From NCBI RefSeq assembly GCF_030704535.1, contig NC_081810.1, positions 2,709,501 through 2,773,500 of the forward strand: a stretch of 64,000 bases of DNA. The letters are read 5' to 3'. The notes under the pieces are model-generated. The model ran no database searches, was not told where the DNA came from, and saw only the letters and a program-made list of their open reading frames with translations. Source of the stretch: Vitis vinifera (taxonomy: Eukaryota > Streptophyta > Magnoliopsida > Vitales > Vitaceae). The number at the start of each line of letters is the position of its first letter. Position 1 is the first letter of the stretch. The translations under genes were made by a program, and so were the position numbers. Positions 1-11,489 of this stretch are shown one piece after another.

Positions 1-830
1 TTGTTTTCTATCTTTTCTTTTCTTATTTTATTTCGTTTTTTTTTTCTTTCCTTCTACTATTTCTCTTTATTGTCTTTCCTTCGTTATTTGTTATCAAATT
101 TTTTGAGAATCAAGCATAATCTTGATAAAACCGTATTTTCACGTCATCGAATATATTGTCTCTCTTCCAAGGAGGGATTTGTAGAAATAAATATACCTAA
201 TTGATGAGGTAAAATGACAAAGTTGGATCAATTTGCTTCAAGTAAAAACTTCAATTTTTCAAGTGAAATTTCCATTTCTTCTCACTGAAATAAAGTCTGC
301 CAAAGGCTCTGAGAATTATTACAATAATCACAATTTAATTTAATTGCCAATCTTATTGACATCATTAATTGACTAAAACAACCTAATGTCACCTTATTCA
401 AACCCACACTCATGAAGTAAAATGCTTTTTCCAACCAGAAAAATGACACTAAAAATGTGGAAAACCCCTTGGGAGCTGAAAAAGAATGAGGTCAAAGCCG
501 CAATCAAAGCAACTCACTATGAGATATGGAAACATACAAGTTTTATAGTATTATTAAGAGTGGGAATCAAGATTTTACTCATCAAGAATTGCAAGCCCTA
601 TATTGAAGGGAATCTCCTTGAAAACAACCCAATAATGGACTTTTGAAACCCATTACCCACAAAAGATATTTTTTCGAAAAGATCACAATTTATCATATTG
701 CCATATGGTCCATTAGTCAACCTTTTTAGCTATAAGCATTTTTGTGGTGAACATTAATCACATGTTTAATGGAAGTGGTCAAACAATCATCCATAAGTGT
801 TGTTCGCATAGGTTAATTTAACAACTTCTT
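1..830. other. AT-rich intergenic DNA, no gene seen
   Basis: Short open frames only, with no recognisable domain, codon bias or splice pattern. I see no RNA gene or clear repeat here. Confidence 0.6.
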
Positions 831-1050
831 AGGGTGCATTTGGTAGTGTTTCTATTCAAAATACTTTTAGTAAAAAATATTTTTGGGAGAATCACTTATC
901 AATTATTTCTCCATGACATATTATAAGTAATTTTTTACTTTTTGAAAGTTTTTTTTTGAATTTTGGCAAATACTTGTTTTTCTTTTATAAACGTTTTTTT
1001 TTTTTTTTTTAACACTAGAAGTGTTTTCTAAAAGTACTACCAAATAAACT
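831..1050. repeat. MITE-like element with inverted ends
   Basis: The left end (GGGTGCATTTGGTAGTG, then AAAATACTTTTAG) and the reverse complement of the right end (AGTTTATTTGGTAGTACTTTT) match imperfectly. This gives an AT-rich element of about 0.2 kb with no coding capacity. The TTTGGTAGTG end motif recurs near 62800-63220, so these belong to one dispersed family. Class (hAT-like) is inference; a target duplication was not clear. Confidence 0.5.
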
Positions 1051-1439
1051 ATTAGTATAAAAAAATTCACGAAATTTTTGTGTTTTAGGGAAGATCTATC
1101 AATATTCTTGGATAAGCAGGAAACTCCTCCAACGATTTTTTTTTCAACTATATTATGCCAATATGGGAATTTTTCACATTGAAGAATTATTGATGATATA
1201 ATCATGTTTTCATGCAGGCAAGGTCTTCCTACCTACATGACTCTATGGTCATTTTTGCTTTTATGGTTGAAGGCTTTTTTTTTTCCCCAAGGCAACCGGA
1301 CTAGGCCTATTGTGCTATCCACTACATGCAGACTACTCATGAACTAGTTTTCATAATTTGATGAAGTATATGCTATTATCTTCTTAAAATTACCTCTTAA
1401 ATCTTTGAGTTACAATCATTCTATTATGTGATCAATTAA

Positions 1440-2110
1440 CACACTCTAATTCACAAAGAGCACATGTCAAATTCTGTTTAAATAATTACTATGATCATAA
1501 TTTTCTAGATTACATGTCCTTATGATCGCCTAAGAGGACACGTTATCTCAATCCTATAAGATACCATGATGTTTTTATCGAGAATACCTATTGTCACTAG
1601 TTTTCATTAATAGTAATCTAATTTATAAAAAATATATGATCACTTTAAGATCTCACTTATAAATCAAAGTCTCATATTGACTTCAGTACATACTCAATAT
1701 CCTTTCAAAATTGAGAATCAATGTAGTCTAATAACTTGGTGAATCATGATTATCCAATAGCTAATATCATGATTCACCATATGTCCTATCTAATGTATAA
1801 TCATATAAACTATTGTACTCTTTATAGGAAAATCATCTCAATGACCAAATCAATTTATCACTGTAGTTTTTTTTACATATTTTTCTCTTCCCTATGAATG
1901 ACTATATGATTAGGTAAAATTAACCTACCCTTTTTTTCATCCTTTCCGGGTGTAATTAAAATTTTGGAATTTGAGTACCAATAATGAAAATTCTTCATCT
2001 TTGATCATGAATGTAGGTTTTATGAAAAACTATATAAATCATCGTATGCTTTATATGTTCTCTATTTCTATTCTCTTATTTTCTTCCCTTGCGTGTATAT
2101 ATAATAAAGA
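1440..2110. repeat. Probable relic of a copia-type retroelement, non-coding part
   Basis: The segment near 1500-1830 resembles, in style and motifs such as ACATGTCCTTATGATC, the spacer found between pol and an LTR in plant copia elements. The stretch at about 1985-2095 resembles the stretch at 56900-57010, which precedes a primer-binding-site-like motif. No intact ends or coding sequence remain. Identification rests on resemblance only. Confidence 0.3.
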
Positions 2111-4270
2111 GAACATTCTATAAATGTATGTTATTAAAAAGAACAATAAATAAGATTTTTTTTAATTACAAATTTAACATAAAAATAAAGTTCCTTAAAT
2201 ACCATCACAAAAATTAAAAAGATAGACTACGAACACAAAAAACAAACAAAAGGAAGACAAATAAATAGAAATAAACCAAAAAAATCAATTAATCACTCTT
2301 TCTACTCCACTAATTCCCAATCATTAGAAGAGCTGCTCTAGCCCCCCTCATAATTTCTAGCTAAACAATCCTAGAAATAATATAATAAGGGACAACAGTA
2401 TGGAAGAGAGTGTATGATTAAATAACTCTGAAGTCCCAATAAAGTATCTACATAGTAAGGAAAAATTACAAGGAAGCATAGATTTTTTTCATGATTATAT
2501 AAGAATATTTTATACAATAAATTTATTATTTAATTATTAATAAGAGGAAAAGTCTTACAAAGAACATATAAAAAAATATAAAGAGAAAAATATAAAGAAA
2601 GTATGTTCTTTTTAATAATATAAGTTCCATATAAGAATTAATTCCTTTATAATGATAGGAATTATTTAAATATATATATATAATAAATGAAAATTGTAAT
2701 TTTAAATTCCATATAAGGGGTATTTTTTATATAAAATAAAGTAGATAGATAGATATAGATATATAATCACTATTCAAGACTTAAACCATTTCCTAACCAA
2801 AAAGTGAAAAATTCCAAAATCATCAAGACTTAAACCCTTTTCCCAACATGGGAGGAAAAGATTTGAAGAAATAACCTTTCAAAATCAAGTCTGAACAGTG
2901 GCCATGATGAACATTTGAAGAGAAAAATCCAGGAACCCCCCCCATGTGTATGCAGTGGTAGGATTCTTGATTAAAATTTTGGGAGTACTTTTGGATGAAA
3001 TTTTCCCTCAAAAAGCCAAGAAAGTACGCTCAAAATGCAAGTTGCCATGAGTCCATGACTAAGCAAATCATGCTTTGCAGACTTTAACCCAGAGGCCCAG
3101 AACCAGATCAGGCAGAAGAATATGTTCTTTGCCCAACCCACAACCTTAAAGGCACAAAATCCGCTTATCCCTTGGTACCATTTCTGATTCTCAAAATCCT
3201 CAAACCAGTCCCACCCATCAACTCCACACTACCTCATTGTTTTCTTCTGCTTCTTTTAACCTTTATTCTTTTTTGTTTTTCATATTCCTCTTTCTTAATT
3301 GCTTTCTCTAATACATCAACTTGTGCTAAGAAACCCATTTGAAAAAAGGCTGGTTTATTCAAAGGTCACCCATGATGTTTGATAAATTTCAAAATTTTAC
3401 ATAGATTTTATACAATTCATAGTTTCAATCTTTTATTCTTTTTTTTTTTAAATTTATAAAAAAAAGGCCTTTTTCCCAATTCCCTTTTAGTTTTGTTTGG
3501 ATTAATCAATGAATTGAACTTTAACCCAAAAAAATTAGCCTAAGTCTATCCAAGTGTGAACACACTTTCGTCTAGGATACTCTGTGCGGGATTTGAAAAT
3601 GTGACAGAAAACGTTAAGAAGGGAAAGGAATCCAAGCATGAATTAAGTTAAAAAAAAATTGTCTGACCAGGTGAGAACGAAGCTAAGAAATTGGTCTCAC
3701 ATGCACAAACAAACAGTCCTCTCATTGTCAACTTCTTCAGTCTTAATTATTTAGTGATTTATATCTTCATGGGCAATGCCCAGTCCCAAAAATTATTGTT
3801 CTATGGCATGTGATTAACTCTACAAGAGACAAAGTATGATAATATATTTTAGAAAAATGAAACAAATTTACCCAAATTTGTGATGTAATTATGATTTTTA
3901 ATTAATAAATGTGGGCTTTTTAAAAAAAATTATGGTTTTAAAATTGGAAATTGTCTACATGTGATGTACAATTTTTTTTCACGTTTTCTATTAAAAAAAA
4001 AGGGAATAAATTTGCTGCCAAAATTATCTCCTATTATCATCATTTAATAACTTCATTTTTGAAAAATATTTTTTCCCTCTCAAATTTTAAATCAAATGTT
4101 GCAAAATCTACCATGGGTTAGGCTTACGGCTTACCTATTATATACAGTCCTTTTTGGGTCTCATAATTGTTCCCAATAATGAAAATTTCCTAAAATACAC
4201 AGAATTTGAAATATCCCTCTCTCCTATTTTTTTTGGGTTTTACTTAGGGGATGGGAGTCATGGGACACAA
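2111..4270. other. Intergenic DNA upstream of the SIAMESE-related gene
   Basis: AT-rich with many homopolymer runs. The section 2760-3200 is less AT-rich but its longest open frame (62 residues) shows no family resemblance. The last few hundred bases before 4281 should contain the promoter of the downstream gene. Confidence 0.5.
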
Positions 4271-4280
4271 CTACTGCTAT

Positions 4281-4294
4281 TATATAAACCCTAA
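4281..4294 (+). promoter_or_regulatory. TATA box with overlapping telo-box motif, SMR gene
   Basis: TATATAAA at 4281-4288 runs into AAACCCTAA (4286-4294), the plant telo-box that is common near start sites of cell-division and ribosomal genes. A start site near 4310-4320 would give a leader of roughly 490 nt before the ATG at 4801. Confidence 0.55.
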
Positions 4295-4385
4295 GAATCA
4301 CAAAAGTGTGATCTCTCTAGGGTTTTGATCAGGGCTTTTTCAATAAAGTGGGTTCACTCTCTTTTTTCTAAGTTTAGGGTTTTTG

Positions 4386-4459
4386 ATGGGGTTATGAGTG
4401 GTAATGATCTGATCATATGGGGTGTTTGCAGATTTCTTTGTGAGAAGTGGGGTTTGTGA
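4386..4459 (+). promoter_or_regulatory. Two overlapping upstream ORFs in the SMR leader
   Basis: An ATG at 4386 opens a 3-codon ORF ending TGA at 4397. A second ATG at 4394 opens a 21-codon ORF ending TGA at 4457-4459. Both lie between the predicted start site and the main ATG. They could lower translation of the inhibitor if not spliced out. No good intron spans them, although GTTTGCAG at about 4424-4431 looks like an acceptor. Confidence 0.4.
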
Positions 4460-4800
4460 AGATTCAACAGTGAAGTTTCTCCCTAAATCTAAGTGGGGTT
4501 TTCAACAGAAACACAAGCTGTTGATCTGAGCTTGAAAAGGTTTGTTTCCAAAGAGGTTGTCTCTTCGCTTTTACCACTTTTTTCAGTCAAATTTACTTGC
4601 TTTAAAGTACCTCCCCGCCCTTATAGGTTTTCAAGAAGTTTTTCTGCTTTGGTGTTGTTTTTTAGCCATACCCTGGTAAAGGTTTTCAGCACAATTCCTC
4701 CTCTTTTCCCCTCTCAAAAACTGCCTGTTTCGCCCCTTTTAACTGCTCCATCTTCATTCATATATCCACAACTCTGCAGAAGCTTTCATCATCCTCTCCA

Positions 4801-5133
4801 ATGGCTCAAAGGAGGAGAACAAGGAGACCAAGAAGAACCCAGTACAGCAGACCTCCTGTACAGTCCAGTGACCCACAGTCTTCAATGGATCATGCAGCAG
4901 ATGATAATCCATCCAATACTCCGGCTGTAGAATTGGAGAGTGTGGACATCTCAAACAATGGCTTCTCCACCCCTAAGGCTCAGAGGTTTCGCATACCAGA
5001 GATACTAACATGCCCACCTGCACCCAAGAAGAGAAGGCCAAACTACTCACTAAGAAGGTCTCCTATTGCTTTCTTTGCTCCACCAGACTTAGAGCTTTTC
5101 TTCTTCTTTGCTCTGGGAGATGTCTCAGTTTGA
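4801..5133 (+). CDS. SMR: SIAMESE-related cyclin-dependent kinase inhibitor
   Basis: Single-exon gene for a 110-residue nuclear protein. SIM/SMR proteins bind and inhibit CDK-cyclin complexes and promote the switch from mitosis to endoreduplication, or stress-induced arrest. Diagnostic features are visible: a very basic N-terminus (residues 2-12, rich in Arg), a Ser/Thr-Pro site STPK at 56-59, the family's best conserved motif RIPEILTCPPAPKKRR at 64-79, and a C-terminal block SLRRSPIAFFAPPDLELFFFF at 83-103, which corresponds to the cyclin/CDK contact region. Length fits the family (about 80-130 residues). The ATG at 4801 is chosen because in-frame upstream sequence lacks family similarity. 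The TATA box, two short uORFs in the leader and a perfect 3'-UTR hairpin are listed separately. The exact SMR number cannot be assigned from sequence alone. Confidence 0.9.
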   Translation: MAQRRRTRRPRRTQYSRPPVQSSDPQSSMDHAADDNPSNTPAVELESVDISNNGFSTPKAQRFRIPEILTCPPAPKKRRPNYSLRRSPIAFFAPPDLELFFFFALGDVSV

Positions 5134-5174
5134 AGCAGTACTACTGGTGTGTTCATAGAGTATATATTTATAAA

Positions 5175-5191
5175 ATATATATATATATATA
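5175..5191. repeat. AT microsatellite in SMR 3' UTR
   Basis: A run of alternating AT about 42 nt after the stop codon, directly before the hairpin described next. Likely length-polymorphic. Confidence 0.7.
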
Positions 5192-5229
5192 AAGATCATT
5201 GATCCTTTAGACACGATGATCTTTATATA
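5186..5229 (+). promoter_or_regulatory. Perfect 14-bp hairpin in SMR 3' UTR
   Basis: Arm TATATAAAGATCAT (5186-5199) pairs exactly with ATGATCTTTATATA (5216-5229) around a 16-nt loop. It sits 53 nt after the stop codon. Possible roles are mRNA stability or 3'-end formation; a tiny inverted-repeat insertion is also possible. The pairing is seen; the function is not. Confidence 0.5.
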
Positions 5230-5239
5230 ATGCTCTCTC

Positions 5240-8200
5240 TTTCTCTCCTTCTCTCATTTTGTTTCTTTTGTTCTTCAATTGATCATTGAAGTATAGTGTG
5301 AGAATTGAGTGGTCTTAGAGGAAGAAGTTGCTAGCTTTCTCCTTCTCTTCTTTTGCTAATTTTAGTTGGGTTTTTTTTTTTTTTTAATTATTATTATGTT
5401 CAGGGTATATACTAATATTAGCTAAGTTCTTAGCCCTTTTTCCTTTTTCTTGGATGGATCCTGACTCCTGGTGTTTGGAGAGTCCACAATGTAGTTGGTG
5501 GATTTGAGCTTGTGTGGGTGTGGCTTTTAGCTTGTGTTTTTCAAGTCAAATTTGAGGAAGTAAAGAAAGCACATAGACTTCTTTTTTGTGTGTCACCTCT
5601 TCTTTCTTTTTTTTCCTTTTGGATTTTGCCATTGATGAGTGATCATGAAACCAGTACTGCATGATACCATATATGTATATAAAATGTTTGAATCATCTCA
5701 AGACCAAATCATTAATATGCTTTATATCAATGTCAAATCTAGTAAAAATAGGCCACCACAAGACCCCATACCCATACCCCATTGTCGGTTCAAGTCTTCT
5801 AGTCTAATAAATTGGCCATATCTCAACATGGGTATACCCCAAAAACCCTAAATTCTCATCCACCATTCTTTCATTCATTAAAGGGTTTCAAGCAGTATGA
5901 AGAATTTTGATATCATAAATGAATAAATGAATATGAGCTTCACACATTTTGCCTGTAAAAGCCATGAACTTTTGTCATCACATATTCCACTTTTGGATAG
6001 GGTTTGGAGTAAATTTCCTCATGCCATGGGTAACCATTTGCAGTGGAAATTCTTTTGGGGGTGTGAGCCACAAGGCAGAGGACTTTTGGAGGAAGGAGTT
6101 GGGAAAAGAATTGGTCACAAAATTGGGGTGAAACTTTATTGCGGAGAGAGGAATCAGTGTGCAATAAAGGTTGGGGGGAGATGGAGTGTTTTTTTACATG
6201 AAACGGTGTAAGGTGAGATCATGGGGGTCAGATTTGTGGGTGTCTGTGTCTGCTGCAGACCCAACATCACTAAGAGAATCCAATGAAAGGTCTCGTGCGG
6301 CTTTGTGATCATTGTCACTCTCTCAGAATCTCTACAAATTTCTCTTTCCTTTTTTTTTTTTTTTTTTTTTTTGTATTTTTACTTTTTTTTACTCCCTTTG
6401 TTCTTGGCAAGAATTTAGGGTTTTTTATTTGGCCACTATAGTAGTAGGATGGGGGACTCATCGGAATCTTTCAATTATAAATTTTTCATTTTTTTTGGGT
6501 GGGATTTTATGCCTATTTGATAACTATTTTAAAAAACTATTTTCTAACATTTTATAAAATAAAATTGGATTTGGAAATATGAAATATTTTTAATTTATTT
6601 TTAATATTTTTAAATATATTTCAAAAAATAGTTCTCAAACTAGACATGAGTTAAATTTTTTTACTTTGATTCACCACAATGATTTTAAGCAAATACCGTT
6701 CTCTTTTTTTTAGTAATGATTTAATTTGTTGGATCTTGAACTCCATGACAGTAAAGGGACACGTGTGGACTAGGGAATCTCGAGAAATGTCTTATATTAT
6801 ATATATATTTTTTGATAATTTAATCAATGAAATTATTGATGGGGATATTGAAAATTATATATATTTACCTAGTTTGTTTCTTTTGAAGAGAGAATTTGAA
6901 TTTAGTCATTGAATTTTGAAGTAGTTTTTTTTTTTTAAAAAAAATAATTTCAAATTTTAGAATTTATATTAAAATTATTTGTTTAAAAGATAATATAATA
7001 TAATTATGTTGAAATTGTGTCTTAAAGCGATGATTTATGTTAGAACTTTGTAAACTATATAGTAAATTTAGAAATAGTTTATTAATTACATAAATCATAA
7101 ATTACTTTTATAATTATTATTTTTTACAAGTGTTTTATTAAAAACTTTTAAAATATCAAAAATCCAAAAATTTAATGTAATTAATTTTAGAAACCTAATA
7201 TATTGTGAGTGGAGTTAATTTTTTGAGTCATGTAATGTACTACTTGGTTGAACTAACAATTTATAAATAGGGGCAAAAAGGAAAGTCAAACCTAAGACCT
7301 CTTGTCAAATCAAGTTTTAATGCCAGGTTAAATTATCAATTTAAAAAAATAAATAAATTTATAAGATTTTGTTCAATATGCCAATTATAATCTAGTTCAA
7401 CATAGTATTAAAATTTGGTTTGATGAGAGATATAAGGTCTGATGCGAGGGAAAATGTTAAGGAACGGAGAATTGGGAGTTCAATGGTGTCTCTTTCTTTC
7501 CCAAGTTCACTACAAAGAAAATGATAAAACTTTTTCCAATCATTATTCTTTAGAATACATATTTTACTTTGGAAAAGCATTTTAATAAAACAATAATGAT
7601 GATTTTGCTTCAAAATTGAAGAAAAATGATGTCTCCTTCATTTGCAAAACTTCTTTTATGAAAAAGAAAAAAAATACCCAAGTGAAAATTTTGATTGCCA
7701 GTGGCCAAAATCAACCTTTTATTAACAGAGAAAGTAGAATTTTGAGCGGTGCCCCATGCCCCATGAGTTAATAACACAATAGGAGGGTAAGAATCACTGC
7801 TCTAGTATTTGATGATTTGACATAAAATAGGACACTAGTGACTAAGCTTTAGCTTTGAATATTTCTACTTGTTGGAGCTTTTGGGAATATATAATTGCAC
7901 AAAGAATATTATGTGATGAGAATGGATTCATTCATTACAAGACCCCCTTCATAAATGATGCTTTCTCTCTTTGTAGGCCATCCTTGCTGGTCATATATGA
8001 TCATTGTGCTTTTCCTTACAACCCTCTCAACAACTTTTTCTAGTATCATTTGAAAAATATAACTTTTTTTTTTTTTTTTACTATTTCTAAAATTGCATGT
8101 AAGTGTGCAAAATCAAAATGGGTATTTTTAATTAATTTCATTATTTTTTCAAAAAAATATTTAAAATATTTATATTTTGTATCTAGACATTAACATATAA

Positions 8201-10876
8201 AATTACAATAATAACATTAAAGTAGACTCTGTTGTGACTATTTTGTTTTCTCATTTATAGACATGGATATATAAGGTTTGAGCAAGTATTTTTCTTTTGA
8301 TGGATTGAAAAACAAAAAAAGTTTTTATTGCTCGATCAGATTGGGTTTAATGGCTGGTTAAATAAAGCTTGTAATTACCCAACAATCATCATGATATTTA
8401 AATCATCTTTATTTGGTGTAAAGTCTCCATAATATTATTAGAACTCAAAAATTATAAAATTAATGGCAAAAAAGTTAGATAATATGATTCTCATTAATTT
8501 TGAATCCCTTAAAAAAATAGTAAAATTGGCTTGATGCCCAATTACATTAACTAGTGAATATAACACAAAAACTCACAAATCAAGTGAACTTGTGAGGATT
8601 GAGGATTCATTGTTTCTTTCTATGAAAAATGTGTGTTAGTTTGGGAGGGGAAGAGATTCTTGGAATGAGGATTAGTATATAATTTATAATATCTAAAAGT
8701 GAAAATGCTTATGGATTGATGTCTTTCCCATCTTCCTTTTTCAATTCCAATGATGCCTATTATTTTATGAATTAGTAGAGAGACAATGCTTTGATTAATT
8801 AAATTTTAATCTATCAACATGGATGACTTTTCTAGAATCCGAGGTTGCCCCCACCTCTTTCACAAAGGAGATTAACTTCTTTAGCTTTTGGGTCAAAGTT
8901 GTGAGAGCTACACTCATTTTGGTGCAACCCATCTTGGCCCTCTAAGGACATTGGTCTCTTCATTTGTACCATTTTAGTGATAATTTATTTTACTATTAAT
9001 GGATTGATCACTAGGGGCTAATCCATTTGGGAACTTTCTTAAGTGTTGATTTAGATGCAAAGCTTGGTTTTTCTTGATTTAAGAATAATAATAATAATAA
9101 TAATAAAAGTAATAAAGATAGAAATACGGATGGTCTCCCCGTCTCGATCCTATCTCGATGGATTATTTTTCATTCTCATTTCACAAAAAAGAAAAGAAAA
9201 AAAGATGAGGTGGGAGGAATGGGGAGCGAATGACAAAAAAAAAAAAAAAAGTCCTATTAGAAAGTCTTGACAAAAAAAACTTGTTTCATTATCATCATTA
9301 TTTATAAATTCATTTATTGAAAAAATGATTCACATGAACAATATTCATCATAATAATATATTCTAATGGATTTGGTCATATAAATCAATGTCTTGTAACT
9401 AATAAAGGTTAATAAGGCTAAAAAATATTTATAATAGTTAAAAATATTTTGCAATGTGTTAGATTATTTAAGATGGCTTTAAATAGTAGATATCTGTCAT
9501 TAGAATTTATTTCTCATTTTTTTTAAGTGTTAGTTGGTATATTTGATCACAAATTAAAGCACTTTGAAGCATTTTAAAGCAATTTAAAGCCATTTTCATA
9601 ATTGATTTTTGGAGAATAGTTTCACTTGAAAAAACAAAAAAGAATAATTCTGCCAAGTAAATCTTAAATATTTAGAAACAAAATTAGAATGCTTATAGGA
9701 TGATTTAATGCCACTGAATCTACATGGACCATGTGTCATGGGAACTGGGCTGGGCTTAAGAAAAGTATTGGACCTTGGGCCTCCAACACTTGGTGTGGAT
9801 CCTGCATGGTAAATGGGCCACACTCATCCACAGCATTTTTATAGCATTTAATTAGTAGCTGTGGAGAGGGAGTGTGAGGAGTCCTTGCCTCCAGTCCACC
9901 TCCAAATATTGGAGAGTTGGGTGCAACTGATTTGTCTTAAATGCTATCTTTATAGAATTCAAAGGGAATAATTAACAAGATAGAAAGTAAAATTGGACCT
10001 TCACAAAGAAATATAGTAAGATTTTATAAAGCGCCCACTCCCATGCATATGGTGTGTATGACACAAATTCAGAAAAATAGTATATATATGATAGAATATA
10101 TTAAGGAAAAGAATAAAACTACATATATTGTAACTTTAAATTAACTAAAATTACTCAAATTCTTATTAATCAATCTATAAATACTTAACTTTCTACTAAA
10201 ATTATCTTAAATTTCTTTCTATTTATTTATATTCATTTATTTTTTTTTTTAAATATCTACTAATGAAATATTAATTTTATTACATTTTGAATAAAAAGTT
10301 AAATTATTCAAACTTTTTAATAAGATTTTATGAATAATCTTTCTTTGAAAAAAAACTGTTTGAAAATGTTTTTGCCATTATTTTATTTAAATTATTAAAA
10401 GTTGTATTTACCATTTATTTTATAAACAAAATATAGAAACTACAAAAAATTGATAAGAATGTATAATAAATAACCGTGGGAGGCTCTACACATTGATCAA
10501 TTGACTTGGACGGTCAACCGGTGGCTATTATCAAAGCATTGCAAAACCACCATGAAGTCAGGTCGATTGGTCAACATGGACACTTGGGTTCCCTTAAGGT
10601 TTTTACAATCTTACAAATTTCTTAATTTCAACTTAAATTAAAGAGGGTAATCCGGTTATATGAATTCCTTATTATTTTGAAAAACTTTCATAAAGATATT
10701 TTTTTAGCAATTCAAGCTTAAATCTTATTTTAAAAAATGATGATAATTTCATCCTATTTATGAAATGATAAAACCAATTTAAGATCAATTTATTGGGTGA
10801 GGTAAGATGTTTTGAAATAGATGCAAGGCAATATCATCCTAGTGAATTGATCAACCTCACAAAATTATGTACTAAG
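5240..10876. other. Long AT-rich intergenic region, no gene seen
   Basis: About 5.6 kb with only short random frames. It includes the rest of the SMR 3' region, T-rich tracts (about 6349-6372), an ATA microsatellite near 9087-9107 and one MITE-like element at 6511-6645. I find no splice-linked coding pattern, tRNA or LTR in it. Confidence 0.5.
6511..6645. repeat. Short MITE-like inverted repeat
   Basis: GCCTATTTGATAACTATTTT at the left matches the reverse complement of the right end (GTCTAGTTTGAGAACTATTTT) with few changes. The AT-rich interior has no coding sequence. This is the abundant 'TTTGRTAACTATTTT' style of non-autonomous DNA element. Confidence 0.55.
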
Positions 10877-11484
10877 TGTAGGGACCCCTCCCCCTAATAA
10901 CACGTGGCGCGCATTGCTATCCGGAGCAACTCCATCCGGACTCCCCAGGAGGACACGTGGCGCGCCCCCTATCCGGACTCCCCAGGAAAGGCACACGACA
11001 CTGCGATGCTCTATCCTACCCGGGCCTATTATCCGGGTCATTGACTGTAGCGAGCAGGCCTTGCTGAGTCATCCCTGATAGTCTGCCACAGCCCACGTTC
11101 TGCCGCCTGCAGAACGAAAGGACATGAATGATGACAAGTCGCCTCCCACGATCTCTGACAGCCGCCTACAAGGTGATGATGACCCTGCCACCACCTGGAG
11201 GACATCATGACAAGCCAAAAAGTTTTCCTACCATTAAAGAGGGAGGCAGAACTTCTGACACTATATAAAAGGACCTTCATACAAGGAAGAAGGTAATATT
11301 GCTATCTCTGAAAAGGCTAACAACTTAATCTCTAGAGCCATGGCTGACAAAACCATCGGAGGGTGTGTCCGGACACCCTGTCCGGACATCTTTTGCAGGG
11401 TCAATTGAGCCAAAACTCGATTTTGGTTGAAGACGCGCGTCCACTTGGCAGCTACGTGGATCCCTAGGACGCGAGACATCAACA
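10877..11484 (+). mobile_element. Solo LTR of a retrotransposon (608 bp)
   Basis: Begins TGTAGGGACC and ends ACATCAACA, giving canonical TG...CA. It is bracketed by the 5-bp direct repeat CTAAG (10872-10876 and 11485-11489), the expected integrase footprint. A TATA box (TATAAAA, 11264-11270) sets the plus orientation. It is much more GC-rich than its surroundings. Two copies of a CACGTGGCGCGC block (about 10901 and 10954) and a repeated TGTCCGGACA-type motif at 11365-11388 lie inside. There is no internal domain and no second LTR, so this is a solo LTR left by LTR-LTR recombination. Superfamily is probably Gypsy, by resemblance only. Confidence 0.85.
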
Positions 11485-11489
11485 CTAAG

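Noticed and set aside
4493-4930. 145-codon frame overlapping the SMR start
   Set aside because: Begins at GTG, overlaps the real gene in another frame, and shows no family resemblance; the SMR frame carries the conserved motifs.
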